From an uncultured Porphyromonadaceae bacterium (lineage in GTDB: Bacteria; Bacteroidota; Bacteroidia; Bacteroidales; Muribaculaceae): DNA of 64,000 nucleotides. Positions 35,400 to 44,428 of this stretch are shown here, in pieces (positions within the stretch are counted from its first letter, which is position 1; every line of letters begins with the position of its first letter). Below the pieces are notes generated by a model. The model was not told where the DNA came from. It made no database searches and saw only the letters and a list, made by a program, of their open reading frames with translations. The stretch lies in NCBI GenBank assembly GCA_947175265.1, contig CAMWMD010000004.1:1-64000 (forward strand). The letters run 5' to 3'. Made by a program: the position numbers and the translations under genes.

Positions 35400-36314
35400 T
35401 CAGTTGGCTTTTACAGCGTTAAGGAAACGCGAAGGGATAGGTAGTTCGAAGCGCATATCCTTCCTTGTGATGGGATGTGCAAACCTCAAAGTTCGCGCAT
35501 GGAGGCAGAGCCTGTTAAGACGACTCTCCTTTGCGCCATATTTCCTGTCGCCCGAGATGGGATGACCCATCTCTGAGGCATGGACGCGAATCTGGTTCTT
35601 CCTTCCCGTGTCAAGTGAAAACTCCACAAGCGAAAGGCCATGAGCTCTTTTAAGCACTTTGTATCGTGTGAGGGCGAGCTTGCCTTCATCTGGATTCTGG
35701 GTAGAATAGACCACAAACTGCGAATTTTCCATAAGACGGCTCTTCACATATCCTTCATCTTCCCTCACATAACCTTCCAGAAGGGCCACATACAGACGGT
35801 CGAGAACCATATTGTTCCAATTGTGACGGAGATTCTCCTGCGCCTCCTCTGTCTTGGCGAACATCATGAGTCCTGAAGTATCCCGGTCAAGACGGTGGAC
35901 CACATACAGTTTATTTGACGGGTTCTGCCGCTTCACATAGTCACGGAGGATATCGTAGGCCGATTCCTCCTTTTTATGGCTTTGTGTGCCTACCGACAAC
36001 AGGCCATATCCCTTGTTTATGACTATCACATCATCATCTTCATATACCAGATTCAGCCGAGGATGCTTCAACACCACGAAAGGTCGTGAGAAATTCACCT
36101 TCACCTCCCCACCCGGAGGGACAGGAGTATCGAAAGCTGTAGATACCATGCCGTCAACCATATAATGGCCGTAACGGAGCCAAGCCTTGAGGTCGTTGCG
36201 GCTTTTATCGCGGATATTTTCAGATACAAATGCCAACAAAGGCACTGCTGAATCCGAATTATTCTTAAAAGTGAGTATGTTGTCAGGACGCCAAGGACGT
36301 CTTTGATTTCTCAT
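35400..36314 (-). CDS. RluA-family pseudouridine synthase
   Basis: A 304-residue enzyme. An S4-like N-terminal part (LLAFVSENIRDKSRNDLKAWLRYGHYMVDG) precedes the catalytic domain, which has VVHRLDRDTSGLMMFAK with the catalytic Asp, then DRLYVALLEGYV and VEFSLDTGRKNQIRVHASEMGHPISGDRKYG. It isomerises uridines in rRNA or tRNA; the target base cannot be set from sequence alone. A small RNA gene on the same strand ends about 180 bp upstream. Confidence 0.92.
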   Translation of the reverse strand: MRNQRRPWRPDNILTFKNNSDSAVPLLAFVSENIRDKSRNDLKAWLRYGHYMVDGMVSTAFDTPVPPGGEVKVNFSRPFVVLKHPRLNLVYEDDDVIVINKGYGLLSVGTQSHKKEESAYDILRDYVKRQNPSNKLYVVHRLDRDTSGLMMFAKTEEAQENLRHNWNNMVLDRLYVALLEGYVREDEGYVKSRLMENSQFVVYSTQNPDEGKLALTRYKVLKRAHGLSLVEFSLDTGRKNQIRVHASEMGHPISGDRKYGAKESRLNRLCLHARTLRFAHPITRKDMRFELPIPSRFLNAVKAN

Positions 36315-36493
36315 AAATTATACGATTTGGGTTATTATTAATAAAACGGATAAAATAAAGGTTTGTTTTAACTTTCACCTCTGATGCTCTGTTTTTGACA
36401 GAATAACAGATGAACCTGAGATGTTTGTTTTGCGAGTATTTTCTGTAAATGAGAACACCTCCTGTACTACGGTCGAAAAACTATCCCCTGATC

Positions 36494-36567
36494 AAAAAAA
36501 TTAGTCTGTCTCTCTTCCCAGAGAAACAGACCGAAACCTTAATCTTAATTATACTATGAAAAACACT
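36494..36567 (-). ncRNA. Small RNA, copy 3 of the family
   Basis: On the minus strand the order is TAACTTTGC, then GTGTTTTTCATAGTAT, AAGATTAAGGTTT, then the stem GTCTGTTTCTC / GAGAGACAGAC and seven T. The core matches copies 1 and 2 with a few changes, and the terminator stem is unrelated in sequence but still forms. It lies in the 36315-36671 spacer between divergent genes; the rest of that spacer shows only the DUF2851 promoter. Confidence 0.7.
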
Positions 36568-36569
36568 AC

Positions 36570-36578
36570 GCAAAGTTA
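36570..36578 (-). promoter_or_regulatory. Promoter box of small RNA copy 3
   Basis: The minus strand reads TAACTTTGC, identical to the box of copy 2. No clear TTG at -33. Confidence 0.55.
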
Positions 36579-36640
36579 AGTCTAAATTTTATTTTTTCAC
36601 CACTTTTCGTAATTATTTTTGATTTTATTAACAAATTTTG

Positions 36641-36648
36641 TAAATTTG
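36641..36648 (+). promoter_or_regulatory. DUF2851 gene promoter
   Basis: TAAATTTG with TTG 19-20 nt upstream, about 24 nt before the GTG start. Confidence 0.55.
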
Positions 36649-36671
36649 TCTTCCCCTTAAATCACTCTGAC

Positions 36672-37952
36672 GTGGAAGCAATTTATCAATTCCTATGGCA
36701 ACATACCATGCTCGGCCGCTCCCTCACTGACGCGGCAGGCCATCACATTGAGATATTAGACCCCGGCCGTCTGAATACCGACTCCGGTCCTGATTTCTTT
36801 AACGCAAAAATCAAAGTTGACGGTACCGAATGGATCGGTAATATTGAAATTCATGTCAAAGCCTCCGACTGGTTTCGCCATCACCACGATTCTGACCCGG
36901 CCTACGACAATATCATTCTTCATGTCGTGGGTATCGACGATAAACGTATCAAACGCGCTGACGGAAGCCAAATCCCTCAGGTTGTCACTCCCCTACCCCC
37001 TGATTTCTGTACCGTCTATGAGCACCTTTCCGTTCATCCGGCATACCTCCGCTGCGCCCCTTACCTACATACTCTATCCTCTATTGCCGTAACCGATTGG
37101 CTTGAATCCCTATCCATTCAACGCCTTCAGATGAAAGGAGAAAGAATAAGGAGCATCCTTGATTCCACCGGCCACGATTGGGAACAGACCGTTTTCATCA
37201 CCCTGGCGCGTGCCCTCGGATTCGGACTCAACGGCGAACCTTTTGAACTCCTCGCCCGCTCACTCCCCTTACGCATACTGCACCACCACAGCGACAATCC
37301 GATGCAACTTCAGGCCCTGTTGTTCGGTCAGGCAGCCATGCTTGATCAAAGTTGCCACATTTTTGACGAATACTATCAATTCTTATGTCGTGAATACTAC
37401 TTTCTCGCACGAAAATATGGACTCCACCCCATGCGACCGGGTCTTTGGAAATATTCCCGCACACGTCCGCAGAATTTCCCTCACCGCCGCATAGCCATGC
37501 TTGCAAAAGCGTGTGAAGGTGGATTCTCCATGCTCGCGAAAATAATTGACTGCATAAAGGAGCGTAAATCTCCGGATACCCTCTTCAATTGGAGACTCGA
37601 AGGCTACTGGCATGAACACTTCTCTTTCGATGTGGAGGCACGCGCCGGAAGCGACACACTGTCTCCCGCGAGTATATCACTCCTCGTCATCAATGCAGTG
37701 GCACCCCTGCTATATGCCTATTCCGCAGAACGTGGCGATCTGGAGTTAGGGGAAAAAGCCATAGAATTGCTTGAAGACCTCCCATCCGAACGCAACAGCA
37801 TTATCCGCGAGTGGGAAGGCTACGGCTTGAAATGCCATAATGCTCTCAGGAGTCAGGCTCTTCTCCACCTCAGGCGCGAATATTGCGAAGCCCGTAAATG
37901 CCTCTTCTGCCGTTTCGCCCACCTCTTCCTCCGTCGCACCCTCAAACGATAA
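36672..37952 (+). CDS. DUF2851 family protein
   Basis: A 426-residue cytosolic protein of a Bacteroidetes family without known function. Conserved features are YQFLWQHTMLG, GRLNTDSGPDFFNAKIKVDGTEWIGNIEIHVKASDWFRHHHD (a nuclease-like beta-sheet pattern, uncertain) and a C-terminal Cys-rich end (REYCEARKCLFCRFAH). The start codon is GTG at 36672. It is followed by a strong terminator. Confidence 0.88.
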   Translation: MEAIYQFLWQHTMLGRSLTDAAGHHIEILDPGRLNTDSGPDFFNAKIKVDGTEWIGNIEIHVKASDWFRHHHDSDPAYDNIILHVVGIDDKRIKRADGSQIPQVVTPLPPDFCTVYEHLSVHPAYLRCAPYLHTLSSIAVTDWLESLSIQRLQMKGERIRSILDSTGHDWEQTVFITLARALGFGLNGEPFELLARSLPLRILHHHSDNPMQLQALLFGQAAMLDQSCHIFDEYYQFLCREYYFLARKYGLHPMRPGLWKYSRTRPQNFPHRRIAMLAKACEGGFSMLAKIIDCIKERKSPDTLFNWRLEGYWHEHFSFDVEARAGSDTLSPASISLLVINAVAPLLYAYSAERGDLELGEKAIELLEDLPSERNSIIREWEGYGLKCHNALRSQALLHLRREYCEARKCLFCRFAHLFLRRTLKR

Positions 37953-37995
37953 ATTAAGGTCGAGTAAAATCAAATATTCAAGCATTTCATCAACA

Positions 37996-38049
37996 ACAGC
38001 AAAAGCGAGAGAGGGAATACCACTGTTCCCTCTCTCGCTTTTGCTGTTA
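37996..38049. terminator. Bidirectional terminator between DUF2851 and the FimB-like gene
   Basis: A 23-bp perfect inverted repeat (AACAGCAAAAGCGAGAGAGG... and complement) with an 8-nt loop. It lies between convergent genes. Confidence 0.88.
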
Positions 38050-38108
38050 TTGATATCTTAATCAGTATTTTATATACCAACTATTTCAGAATACTTGCTA
38101 TAAATGAT

Positions 38109-39209
38109 TTATTGACCTATCACTACATTATTTATTATGACACGCCATCCATTGATGTGCACAATAATATGAGCATAATCTTCCAAAGTAAAGATTGCCT
38201 CGTACGTATCCTCACGGTCAAGATATTCCTGATCACTCTTTGTTGTCCAATGTTCTCCATCAGGAGCCATTACCTTAGGCTTTGAGGCAAGAAGCAATTT
38301 CTGAATCAGAGGTTCGTTTACAATATCTCTGTTGTTATAAGTATTCCTGATAACAATAGTTGCAAGATTGTCGTCATCACCCACAACTCCGGGTTCAAAA
38401 AGTCGACTGGTATTGAAGGTGAGTTTTGTGCCCTTTACAGTTTCTCCCGTGTAGGCATCACCATTGTCAGTCGCTGTCGGACAATCTACATTCTCTTCTA
38501 TCTTTACAGGATAATACTTAACATGGGCATACTCGTTCACGATGTTGTTATTGAAGTCAAGTTCATCATTCTTATCTTCAATATAAACTTCGTATCCCTC
38601 CATACTTGTCACCTTACGAAGATAGACAATAATGGTATTCGTATCCTTCGTAAGATCTATTGTGTATTCCTCGTTACCTGTCAACTGAGAGAATGTATGC
38701 GTTCCGTGACCGAAATGCACCGGATCAAGTGAAGTCTCTATGATACCGTTCTCATCACTTGCCACAGTCGCTCCGAGGCCTTCCATCAATTGAGAGCCGT
38801 TGCTGTCAAGGTCGCCATCGACACGTGACATTGTCTCCGACGGATCAGCATTAATATTGACAGCATCCTGATCGGTACCACACCATGTGATAAATTTATA
38901 TTCCGTATCCTTCTGTAGAGCCAAAGGTATGGTATATTCATCTTCAAGAAGCTGCTGACCCTCTGAGACTCCAAAGTCTACAAGGGCACCCTCTTCGTCA
39001 AAAGCGAAAACCTTTGCGTGTTTCACTTCTTCTTCGCGTTTTTCATCGAAGGCCATGTTACGGGTAAACGACAAGCGCACACGTCTGTCTGGCTGACACT
39101 CAGCCAGATCCTCATAAACAAATCCATTGTTGCATCCGGATAAAATGGTAAGGAGCCCGAAAGCACCCATCCATTGATAGGGATTAGTAAAGAAATTAGA
39201 CAGTTTCAT
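38109..39209 (-). CDS. FimB/Mfa2-type fimbrial anchor lipoprotein
   Basis: A 366-residue lipoprotein (LLTILSGC lipobox, Cys ~26). After ECQPDRRVRLSFTRNMAFDEK comes KHAKVFAFDEEGALVD, the beta-sandwich pattern of Mfa2/FimB proteins; the end is IIVHINGWRVIINNV. Such proteins anchor fimbriae to the outer membrane and limit their length. It is the last gene of the DUF3575-DUF3868-FimB group, the usual order in Bacteroidales fimbrial loci, but no major pilin gene follows here. Its 215-bp upstream spacer contains a hairpin. Confidence 0.82.
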   Translation of the reverse strand: MKLSNFFTNPYQWMGAFGLLTILSGCNNGFVYEDLAECQPDRRVRLSFTRNMAFDEKREEEVKHAKVFAFDEEGALVDFGVSEGQQLLEDEYTIPLALQKDTEYKFITWCGTDQDAVNINADPSETMSRVDGDLDSNGSQLMEGLGATVASDENGIIETSLDPVHFGHGTHTFSQLTGNEEYTIDLTKDTNTIIVYLRKVTSMEGYEVYIEDKNDELDFNNNIVNEYAHVKYYPVKIEENVDCPTATDNGDAYTGETVKGTKLTFNTSRLFEPGVVGDDDNLATIVIRNTYNNRDIVNEPLIQKLLLASKPKVMAPDGEHWTTKSDQEYLDREDTYEAIFTLEDYAHIIVHINGWRVIINNVVIGQ

Positions 39210-39255
39210 TTATATGCGTGTTAGTATTTATTCAAATTTATGTTCCGTTTTGTAA

Positions 39256-39281
39256 CCATGTATCTTTTCACAGATACATGG
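39256..39281 (-). other. Hairpin in the leader of the FimB-like gene
   Basis: CCATGTATCT (39256-39265) and AGATACATGG (39272-39281) form a perfect 10-bp stem with a 6-nt loop, about 47 bp upstream of the start. No T run, so probably not a terminator. Confidence 0.5.
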
Positions 39282-39423
39282 CTTATTCTGTCTACCAATC
39301 TGTATTCTTTGCAATTATACTCTCAATAATAATTTCAAATACAAATATGGTCCATATTAATTTTTAGTCTAAATGGCATTCACACTAATTTTGGATTATA
39401 GAAAATACCATAAGACTCACCAT

Positions 39424-40878
39424 TTAGGGTAGAGTGGTTGTCACCACCTTAATAGGATTATCGACCCCCTCTATCACGGTGTTCAATTCCCCTTCCGCCT
39501 GTCTTGCCTGAGGCATGAGAGGGAGCGATTTGAATATGTTCCGGGCGTCTTCACGTTTGCCGAGTTTCGCAAGGAGAATACCGCGGGCATATTGGGCCTC
39601 CTCGCTGTCGCCGGCCTTTTTCAGATAATATTCAGCACGGGGAAGGTCATCGCGTTGAAGAGCACAGAACGCTGCATTAAGATTGGCAGTAGGATCATCG
39701 GGATACATCTTCGCCGCTATCTCGAATGCCTCGTTGTATGTGTCGCTACCCTTTTCCACACTGTTGGCAGCCACGAAAAGTTCCTGGAGGGAAAGATTCT
39801 GCGGTGCAGTGCGCATGGTCTCGATAATCTCTTTCGGGTCAGTATAATCACGGATGCTGAAAATCACGTCATAGTCGGAATGGCGCAATCCCGGATATAT
39901 GTTCTCAAGGAGGAACTTATAATCCGCAGGATAAGTGAAACGTATCGCCTCATTGCGTCCGTCAGGATTATTGGCGTATTTGGGAGAGTTGATTATATCA
40001 AGTATACCCTCCCTGTTGGTAAGGGTTGTAGACGCCATATCGCTCTCCACATACTCCTTGAGACCTGCCCAATCCTCCGGAGTGGACTGTGTGGTGAAGG
40101 TGCCTTTCGGGAAATGATAAAGGCTATTCACATATTTGGCCAACTCCTCAGTACGACCCTTAGCGAGACGCACGTTGTTGTTATACGGACCTTCAGGAGA
40201 TGCATAACCGTGGATATTGATACCGGTTATCGTAAGGTTGGGGTCATTCTTCACAGAGTCAATGGTAGCCTGGATTTTCCTCAATTCCTCAGGGTTACGG
40301 CGATAGTCGGGATAAATTTCCGTACGGTTCACAGGGAAATCTATATATGCACGCGCCGATATTGAACGCATCTTCACAGCCTCAGCCTTCGGAGTCACGT
40401 AAGCGTAAGCGGGAGAGAACGTAGGAGGCACGAAATCAATCTCCGCAACCGGCACCTCAAGTTCGCTCTTCGGACCCTTGCAGCAGCCGTTTTCCTGAGT
40501 CTCCACAATAAGATGAGACTTCTTCATCCACTCCTCCATCGGAACAGCGTAAGAGTATTCTATGGGGGAAGTAATCTTTCCCGAGCGGTAGAGCGAGCGG
40601 TCGGGCTGCATCTCGTTGCGCACATGGGCATACCAGCGGTTGCGTCCCGCAATTGTGAAGGAGGGCATGCGCAGAGTGTCGGTATCGTTCACAAGCATCG
40701 GAGTATAGACCATCTCGCGGTTTGAAGAGAGGCGCACATCGGAAGCATCGAGGCTCATGTGCACGTCGAGACGAGAGTCTTTCTTGGAGACATCGACACT
40801 CTTGACGGCGATGTTGCCATCGGCGGCGGCAGAGAGAGTCGAGAGGCCCAAAGCCAATATTGCTAAAAATTTCTTCAT
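39424..40878 (-). CDS. DUF3868 / OmpA-domain protein of the fimbrial locus
   Basis: A 484-residue exported protein (signal MKKFLAILALGLSTLSAAA). The N-terminal DUF3868 domain (about 20-165) includes MVYTPMLVNDTDTLRMPSFTIAGRNRW. An OmpA-like domain (about 185-330) has ISARAYIDFPVNRTEIYPDYR and GINIHGYASPEGPYNNNVRLAKGRTE. A TPR-like C-terminal part follows (NLNAAFCALQRDDLPRAEYYLKKAGD). In Bacteroidales it sits next to FimB-type genes and probably ties the fimbrial base to peptidoglycan. It starts 38 bp after the DUF3575 stop. Confidence 0.85.
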   Translation of the reverse strand: MKKFLAILALGLSTLSAAADGNIAVKSVDVSKKDSRLDVHMSLDASDVRLSSNREMVYTPMLVNDTDTLRMPSFTIAGRNRWYAHVRNEMQPDRSLYRSGKITSPIEYSYAVPMEEWMKKSHLIVETQENGCCKGPKSELEVPVAEIDFVPPTFSPAYAYVTPKAEAVKMRSISARAYIDFPVNRTEIYPDYRRNPEELRKIQATIDSVKNDPNLTITGINIHGYASPEGPYNNNVRLAKGRTEELAKYVNSLYHFPKGTFTTQSTPEDWAGLKEYVESDMASTTLTNREGILDIINSPKYANNPDGRNEAIRFTYPADYKFLLENIYPGLRHSDYDVIFSIRDYTDPKEIIETMRTAPQNLSLQELFVAANSVEKGSDTYNEAFEIAAKMYPDDPTANLNAAFCALQRDDLPRAEYYLKKAGDSEEAQYARGILLAKLGKREDARNIFKSLPLMPQARQAEGELNTVIEGVDNPIKVVTTTLP

Positions 40879-40916
40879 GACTTTCGAATTGTTATTAATT
40901 AACGTGGCACTTGGCC

Positions 40917-41486
40917 TCAGAACATATATTCAATATTAAGGGCAATCTTTGTGGGACCGATATAGTTTTTGTGTCCTTTGTCAATCACTGAACCGCACTC
41001 GGCACAAGGATACTTCTTATATGTAGCATAGATATACCCTACGCCAATCTCGGCCTCGAAGTTCCAGTGCTTACCCAGAATCCAGGAATATCCGTAGCCT
41101 ATGCCCCCTCCGTACATCCAGCCTTGATAGCGGAAGTCCTTGAGGTCTTTAAAACCAAGAAAGGGAATGTTGGAATGAAGATGACCGAAGTTGTATTGCC
41201 CTCCCAGACCATGCAGCGCGAAGAAATGACCGTTGAAGCGTTCGCAGAGCCAATATCTCGCCTCAGGTTGTGCAAGCCAATGACGAATTCTTGATTCATT
41301 AATGTTCCAGGCATTCACGTTGCCCGAAATGTCAAGAGTCCACTTCGGAGCGAGAGCAAACTCGAATCCGAGGTTTGCGGTAGCCGTTGCATCGTAAAGG
41401 AGGTTGGTCTTCACCGCCACATGCTGGGCGCTCAGACGACAACAGAACAACAGGGCTACAAACACTATGATTGCTCTAATTTTCAC
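40917..41486 (-). CDS. DUF3575 outer membrane barrel of the fimbrial locus
   Basis: A 189-residue protein with signal peptide MKIRAIIVFVALLFCCRLSA. The mature part begins with the family opening VAVKTNLLYDATATANLGFEFAL and continues with alternating barrel strands, ending IALNIEYMF (C-terminal Phe). The start codon is GTG (41484-41486). It is the first gene of the fimbrial cluster, with a leader of about 340 nt if the promoter at 41830 drives it. Confidence 0.85.
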   Translation of the reverse strand: MKIRAIIVFVALLFCCRLSAQHVAVKTNLLYDATATANLGFEFALAPKWTLDISGNVNAWNINESRIRHWLAQPEARYWLCERFNGHFFALHGLGGQYNFGHLHSNIPFLGFKDLKDFRYQGWMYGGGIGYGYSWILGKHWNFEAEIGVGYIYATYKKYPCAECGSVIDKGHKNYIGPTKIALNIEYMF

Positions 41487-41829
41487 AATGTAAAAAATTT
41501 AGTTATTAAGCAATACCCCAAAGGGGTCGTAATTTCTCAGTAGTCAGTTATGGAGTCTCAGTGTTCCTTAAGTTAAGCGAGTCTTTCAGGAGACGTTGAC
41601 CTTCACTTGACACAACATAGACGCGAGGCATTTGGTTTGAAGCCGTAATTAAAAAATCTTACATTTTTTTAATATTATTCACACTGCGTTTACCATTTTC
41701 TTCCCATACCCAAATTAATATATTGGAATACATTAATCTTCAATGATTTAGAGAACTATTCCGAAAGTCATCACTGAAGTAGCTGGTCAGGCTGTGTCAT
41801 CATGGCTTCAATCGCTTATACTTCACGGC

Positions 41830-41838
41830 GCAAAGTTA
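41830..41838 (-). promoter_or_regulatory. Promoter of the fimbrial operon, distant
   Basis: The minus strand reads TAACTTTGC with TTGACG 19 nt upstream, one of the best matches in the window. It lies about 340 bp before the GTG start. The 41487-41829 leader holds the small palindrome ACCCCAAAGGGGT (41515-41527) near its end and no other gene I can support. Confidence 0.6.
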
Positions 41839-41923
41839 ATACAACTTTTGAAATCGTCAAAACTTTTTTCCTTAAAAATTGTATAGTTCTTTCAGATTAT
41901 CAACACTTATCTCCACCTCTCCA

Positions 41924-42886
41924 CTATAGCCCCAACTTTGAGAGCATGATGAGTTTCCTCTCAAGAGGAAGACGGTCTTCCGATGCAGGAGCATAAAGTT
42001 TCCTCATGCTCCGGAAATCCCTATGGGCACGCCACACAGCCCCGGCATTCTTCCAGTCGCCCGTCACTACATACATACCCCATGCGAGGGTGTCGGCCAG
42101 ACGCCTTACGAACAAGACTCTCCTCCCCTTTCCGGCCGGGAGATTCTTATGGAGGAGCAGAAGATTGTTACGGAAATTTAGGTAGGTCTTCTTCGGATTG
42201 CCCTGATTCAGCGATGCGCCACCCACATGATACACCACGGAGTCTGATAGAGCCATCACCTTATATCCGAGGGCTATCATGCGGCAACAGAGGTCAATCT
42301 CCTCCTGATGGGCGAAGAATCGCTCGTCAAGCCCTCCGGCCTCACGATAGGCCGAAACCCTGACCATCAGGGCGGCTCCTGAAGCCCATGTTATCTCTAC
42401 AGGATCACCGTCATATTGCCCCTCATCCCTCTCCACTTTCTCAAGGATACGTCCGCGGCAATAGGGATAACCGAGCCGGTCGAGGTATCCTCCCGCGGCT
42501 CCGGCATATTCGAAGTAATCGCGTTTGTGGTAAGAGCGTATCTTAGGCTGGCAAGCCCCGACTTCGGGATGCCTCTTCATGAAGGCAAGCAAAGGCTGCC
42601 ACCATCCGTCAGTGACCTCAACATCAGAGTTCAGCAGGATCACATACTCATAATCCGTCTCATTTATGGCCTTGTTGTAGCCACCCGCGAAACCCAGATT
42701 CTCTTTCAATTCCAGCACCCTCACATTTGGGAAACAGCTACGAATCCATTCCACGGAGTCGTCCGTGGAGCCATTGTCGGCTACAACCAGTTCCACATCG
42801 GAGCCTTGTGTGAACCGTACCGCCGTGGGGAGGAATTGCTCAAGCAGTTTCCTACCGTTCCAATTCAATATAATCACTCCTAACAT
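41924..42886 (-). CDS. Family 2 glycosyltransferase
   Basis: A 320-residue GT-A fold enzyme from ATG 42884-42886 (MLGVIILNWNG); the tracked TTG is 21 bp upstream. Family motifs: VVADNGSTDDSVEW, NLGFAGGYNKAI, YVILLNSDVEV (DXD-like NSDVE), EITWASGAALMVRV and LDERFFAHQEEIDLCCRMIALGY. It resembles rhamnosyltransferase-like cell-surface glycan enzymes; donor and acceptor are unknown. It lies about 75 bp downstream of mtaB on the same strand. Confidence 0.9.
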   Translation of the reverse strand: MLGVIILNWNGRKLLEQFLPTAVRFTQGSDVELVVADNGSTDDSVEWIRSCFPNVRVLELKENLGFAGGYNKAINETDYEYVILLNSDVEVTDGWWQPLLAFMKRHPEVGACQPKIRSYHKRDYFEYAGAAGGYLDRLGYPYCRGRILEKVERDEGQYDGDPVEITWASGAALMVRVSAYREAGGLDERFFAHQEEIDLCCRMIALGYKVMALSDSVVYHVGGASLNQGNPKKTYLNFRNNLLLLHKNLPAGKGRRVLFVRRLADTLAWGMYVVTGDWKNAGAVWRAHRDFRSMRKLYAPASEDRLPLERKLIMLSKLGL

Positions 42887-42962
42887 AACTTTCTTTTTTT
42901 GTTCCAATCGCAGGCCGGCTTATCTCTTCCTTTCCATATTATGCATTTTCTTGGATTTCGGG

Positions 42963-44249
42963 TCAATCAGGTATATGTATGGATGATATGAGGAACGGGG
43001 TAACCGTGTTTATCAAATCATGGTCCAGGGGAGCCTCCACGCGGAGGTAATTGTCGGTCAGACCGTGCATCACCTCATCAGTGACAGCCTGCTCCCACAA
43101 CACCCGCCTTGTCTTGCCTATATTCCTTTTAATGAACGCATCCATCTTGCGGTCGCTGAGACGGGTCAGTTCACCCACACGGCGATGTTTCTCCTCCTGA
43201 CTGACCACATCACCCAAGAGGAGAGCCTTTGTACCCGGTCTTTCCGAATATGGGAACACGTGGTAGCGCGTGACTTCAAGTTCCTCTGCGAAACGGAAAC
43301 TCCTCTCCCACTCCTCCGTAGTCTCGCCTCTGGCTCCCGCTATGATATCAACCCCGATGAAGGCATCGGGAATACACTCCCTGATAGTGTCCACACGGTC
43401 GCGGAAAAGAGAGGTGTCGTAACGGCGGTTCATCAATTTCAGCACCTTGTCGCTCCCGCATTGCAGAGGGAGATGGAAATGGGGCATGAAAGCGCGCGCC
43501 TCAGTCGCTATCCAATTTATCATCTCCTCCGTGAGCAGATTCGGCTCGATTGAAGATATGCGGTAACGCTCTATACCTTCAATTTCGTCAAGCCTGCGGA
43601 GAAGATCAAAAAAATCCTGACCATTATCTTTCCCGTACTCCCCTATGTTGACACCGGTAATCACTATCTCCTTTCCACCCTCGGCTGCCACATTACGTGC
43701 CATATCCACAAGTTCAGAGGTCGTTCCCGACCTTGAGCGACCGCGCGCGAAAGGGATTGTGCAATAGGTGCAGAAATAGTCGCAACCGTCCTGCACCTTC
43801 AGGAAATAACGGGTGCGGTCGCCCCTTTCACATGAGCCGCGGAACTCACGGATGGAAAGGGAGGGTGTAACCTGTGTGACTTTCTGTCGGTCGGTCAACC
43901 AACGGTCAAGATATTCCGCCATCCTCAGTTTCTCGTTAGAGCCCAAAACCATGTCCACTCCGGGAAGCGAGGAGACCTCCTCCGGCTTCAGTTGCGCATA
44001 ACATCCCGTCACCACAAGGGTAGCCTTGGGATAACGCGCTGCGAGGGAGCGCACAAGCCTGCGTCCCTTCTTATCGGCCATCTCGGTGACGGAACAGGTG
44101 TTGACTATGCAGATATCAGGCTCCTCACCTTTGGCAGCCCGCAAGATGCCGCGCGTCTGGAGCATCTTCCCTATGGTGCTCGTCTCGGAGAAATTGAGTT
44201 TGCATCCTAACGTAAAATATGCAGCCTTTAGGCAATTCAGATCATTCAT
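42963..44249 (-). CDS. mtaB: tRNA (t6A37) methylthiotransferase MtaB
   Basis: A 428-residue radical-SAM enzyme that adds 2-methylthio to t6A37. The N-terminal UPF0004 domain begins FTLGCKLNFSETSTIG and has ICIVNTCSVTEMADKK and VVTGCYAQ, which hold the first Fe-S cluster ligands. The radical-SAM motif is GCDYFCTYCTIPFARGRSRS. The CKLN opening separates MtaB from MiaB and RimO. The promoter box lies only three bases before the ATG. Confidence 0.94.
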   Translation of the reverse strand: MNDLNCLKAAYFTLGCKLNFSETSTIGKMLQTRGILRAAKGEEPDICIVNTCSVTEMADKKGRRLVRSLAARYPKATLVVTGCYAQLKPEEVSSLPGVDMVLGSNEKLRMAEYLDRWLTDRQKVTQVTPSLSIREFRGSCERGDRTRYFLKVQDGCDYFCTYCTIPFARGRSRSGTTSELVDMARNVAAEGGKEIVITGVNIGEYGKDNGQDFFDLLRRLDEIEGIERYRISSIEPNLLTEEMINWIATEARAFMPHFHLPLQCGSDKVLKLMNRRYDTSLFRDRVDTIRECIPDAFIGVDIIAGARGETTEEWERSFRFAEELEVTRYHVFPYSERPGTKALLLGDVVSQEEKHRRVGELTRLSDRKMDAFIKRNIGKTRRVLWEQAVTDEVMHGLTDNYLRVEAPLDHDLINTVTPFLISSIHIPD

Positions 44250-44252
44250 GCC

Positions 44253-44261
44253 GCAAAATTA
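44253..44261 (-). promoter_or_regulatory. mtaB promoter box, adjacent to the start codon
   Basis: The minus strand reads TAATTTTGC-GGC-ATG. This gives essentially no leader, as at murF-alr (51802-51810). Confidence 0.55.
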
Positions 44262-44382
44262 ATAAAAAAACCGACACACATTAATATAATAGGGGAAGCG
44301 AGGACAACAATAAAAGGAGCGGACTCGGTTCGCTTTTGCATAAAAATGCGCATGAGGTATTGACAAACGGATTGAATTTTAT

Positions 44383-44391
44383 TATCTTTGC
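44383..44391 (+). promoter_or_regulatory. Promoter of the ftsX-queA gene run
   Basis: TATCTTTGC with TTGACA 20 nt upstream (44360-44365), the best full promoter match on this strand; leader about 32 nt. Confidence 0.7.
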
Positions 44392-44428
44392 AGCCGTAAT
44401 CTCGTGAAGGTTACAAAATCCTAAGGAT

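Noticed and set aside
41487-41923. Invertible promoter for the fimbrial operon
   Set aside because: Such switches are known in Bacteroidales, but I found no pair of inverted repeats flanking the promoter at 41830.
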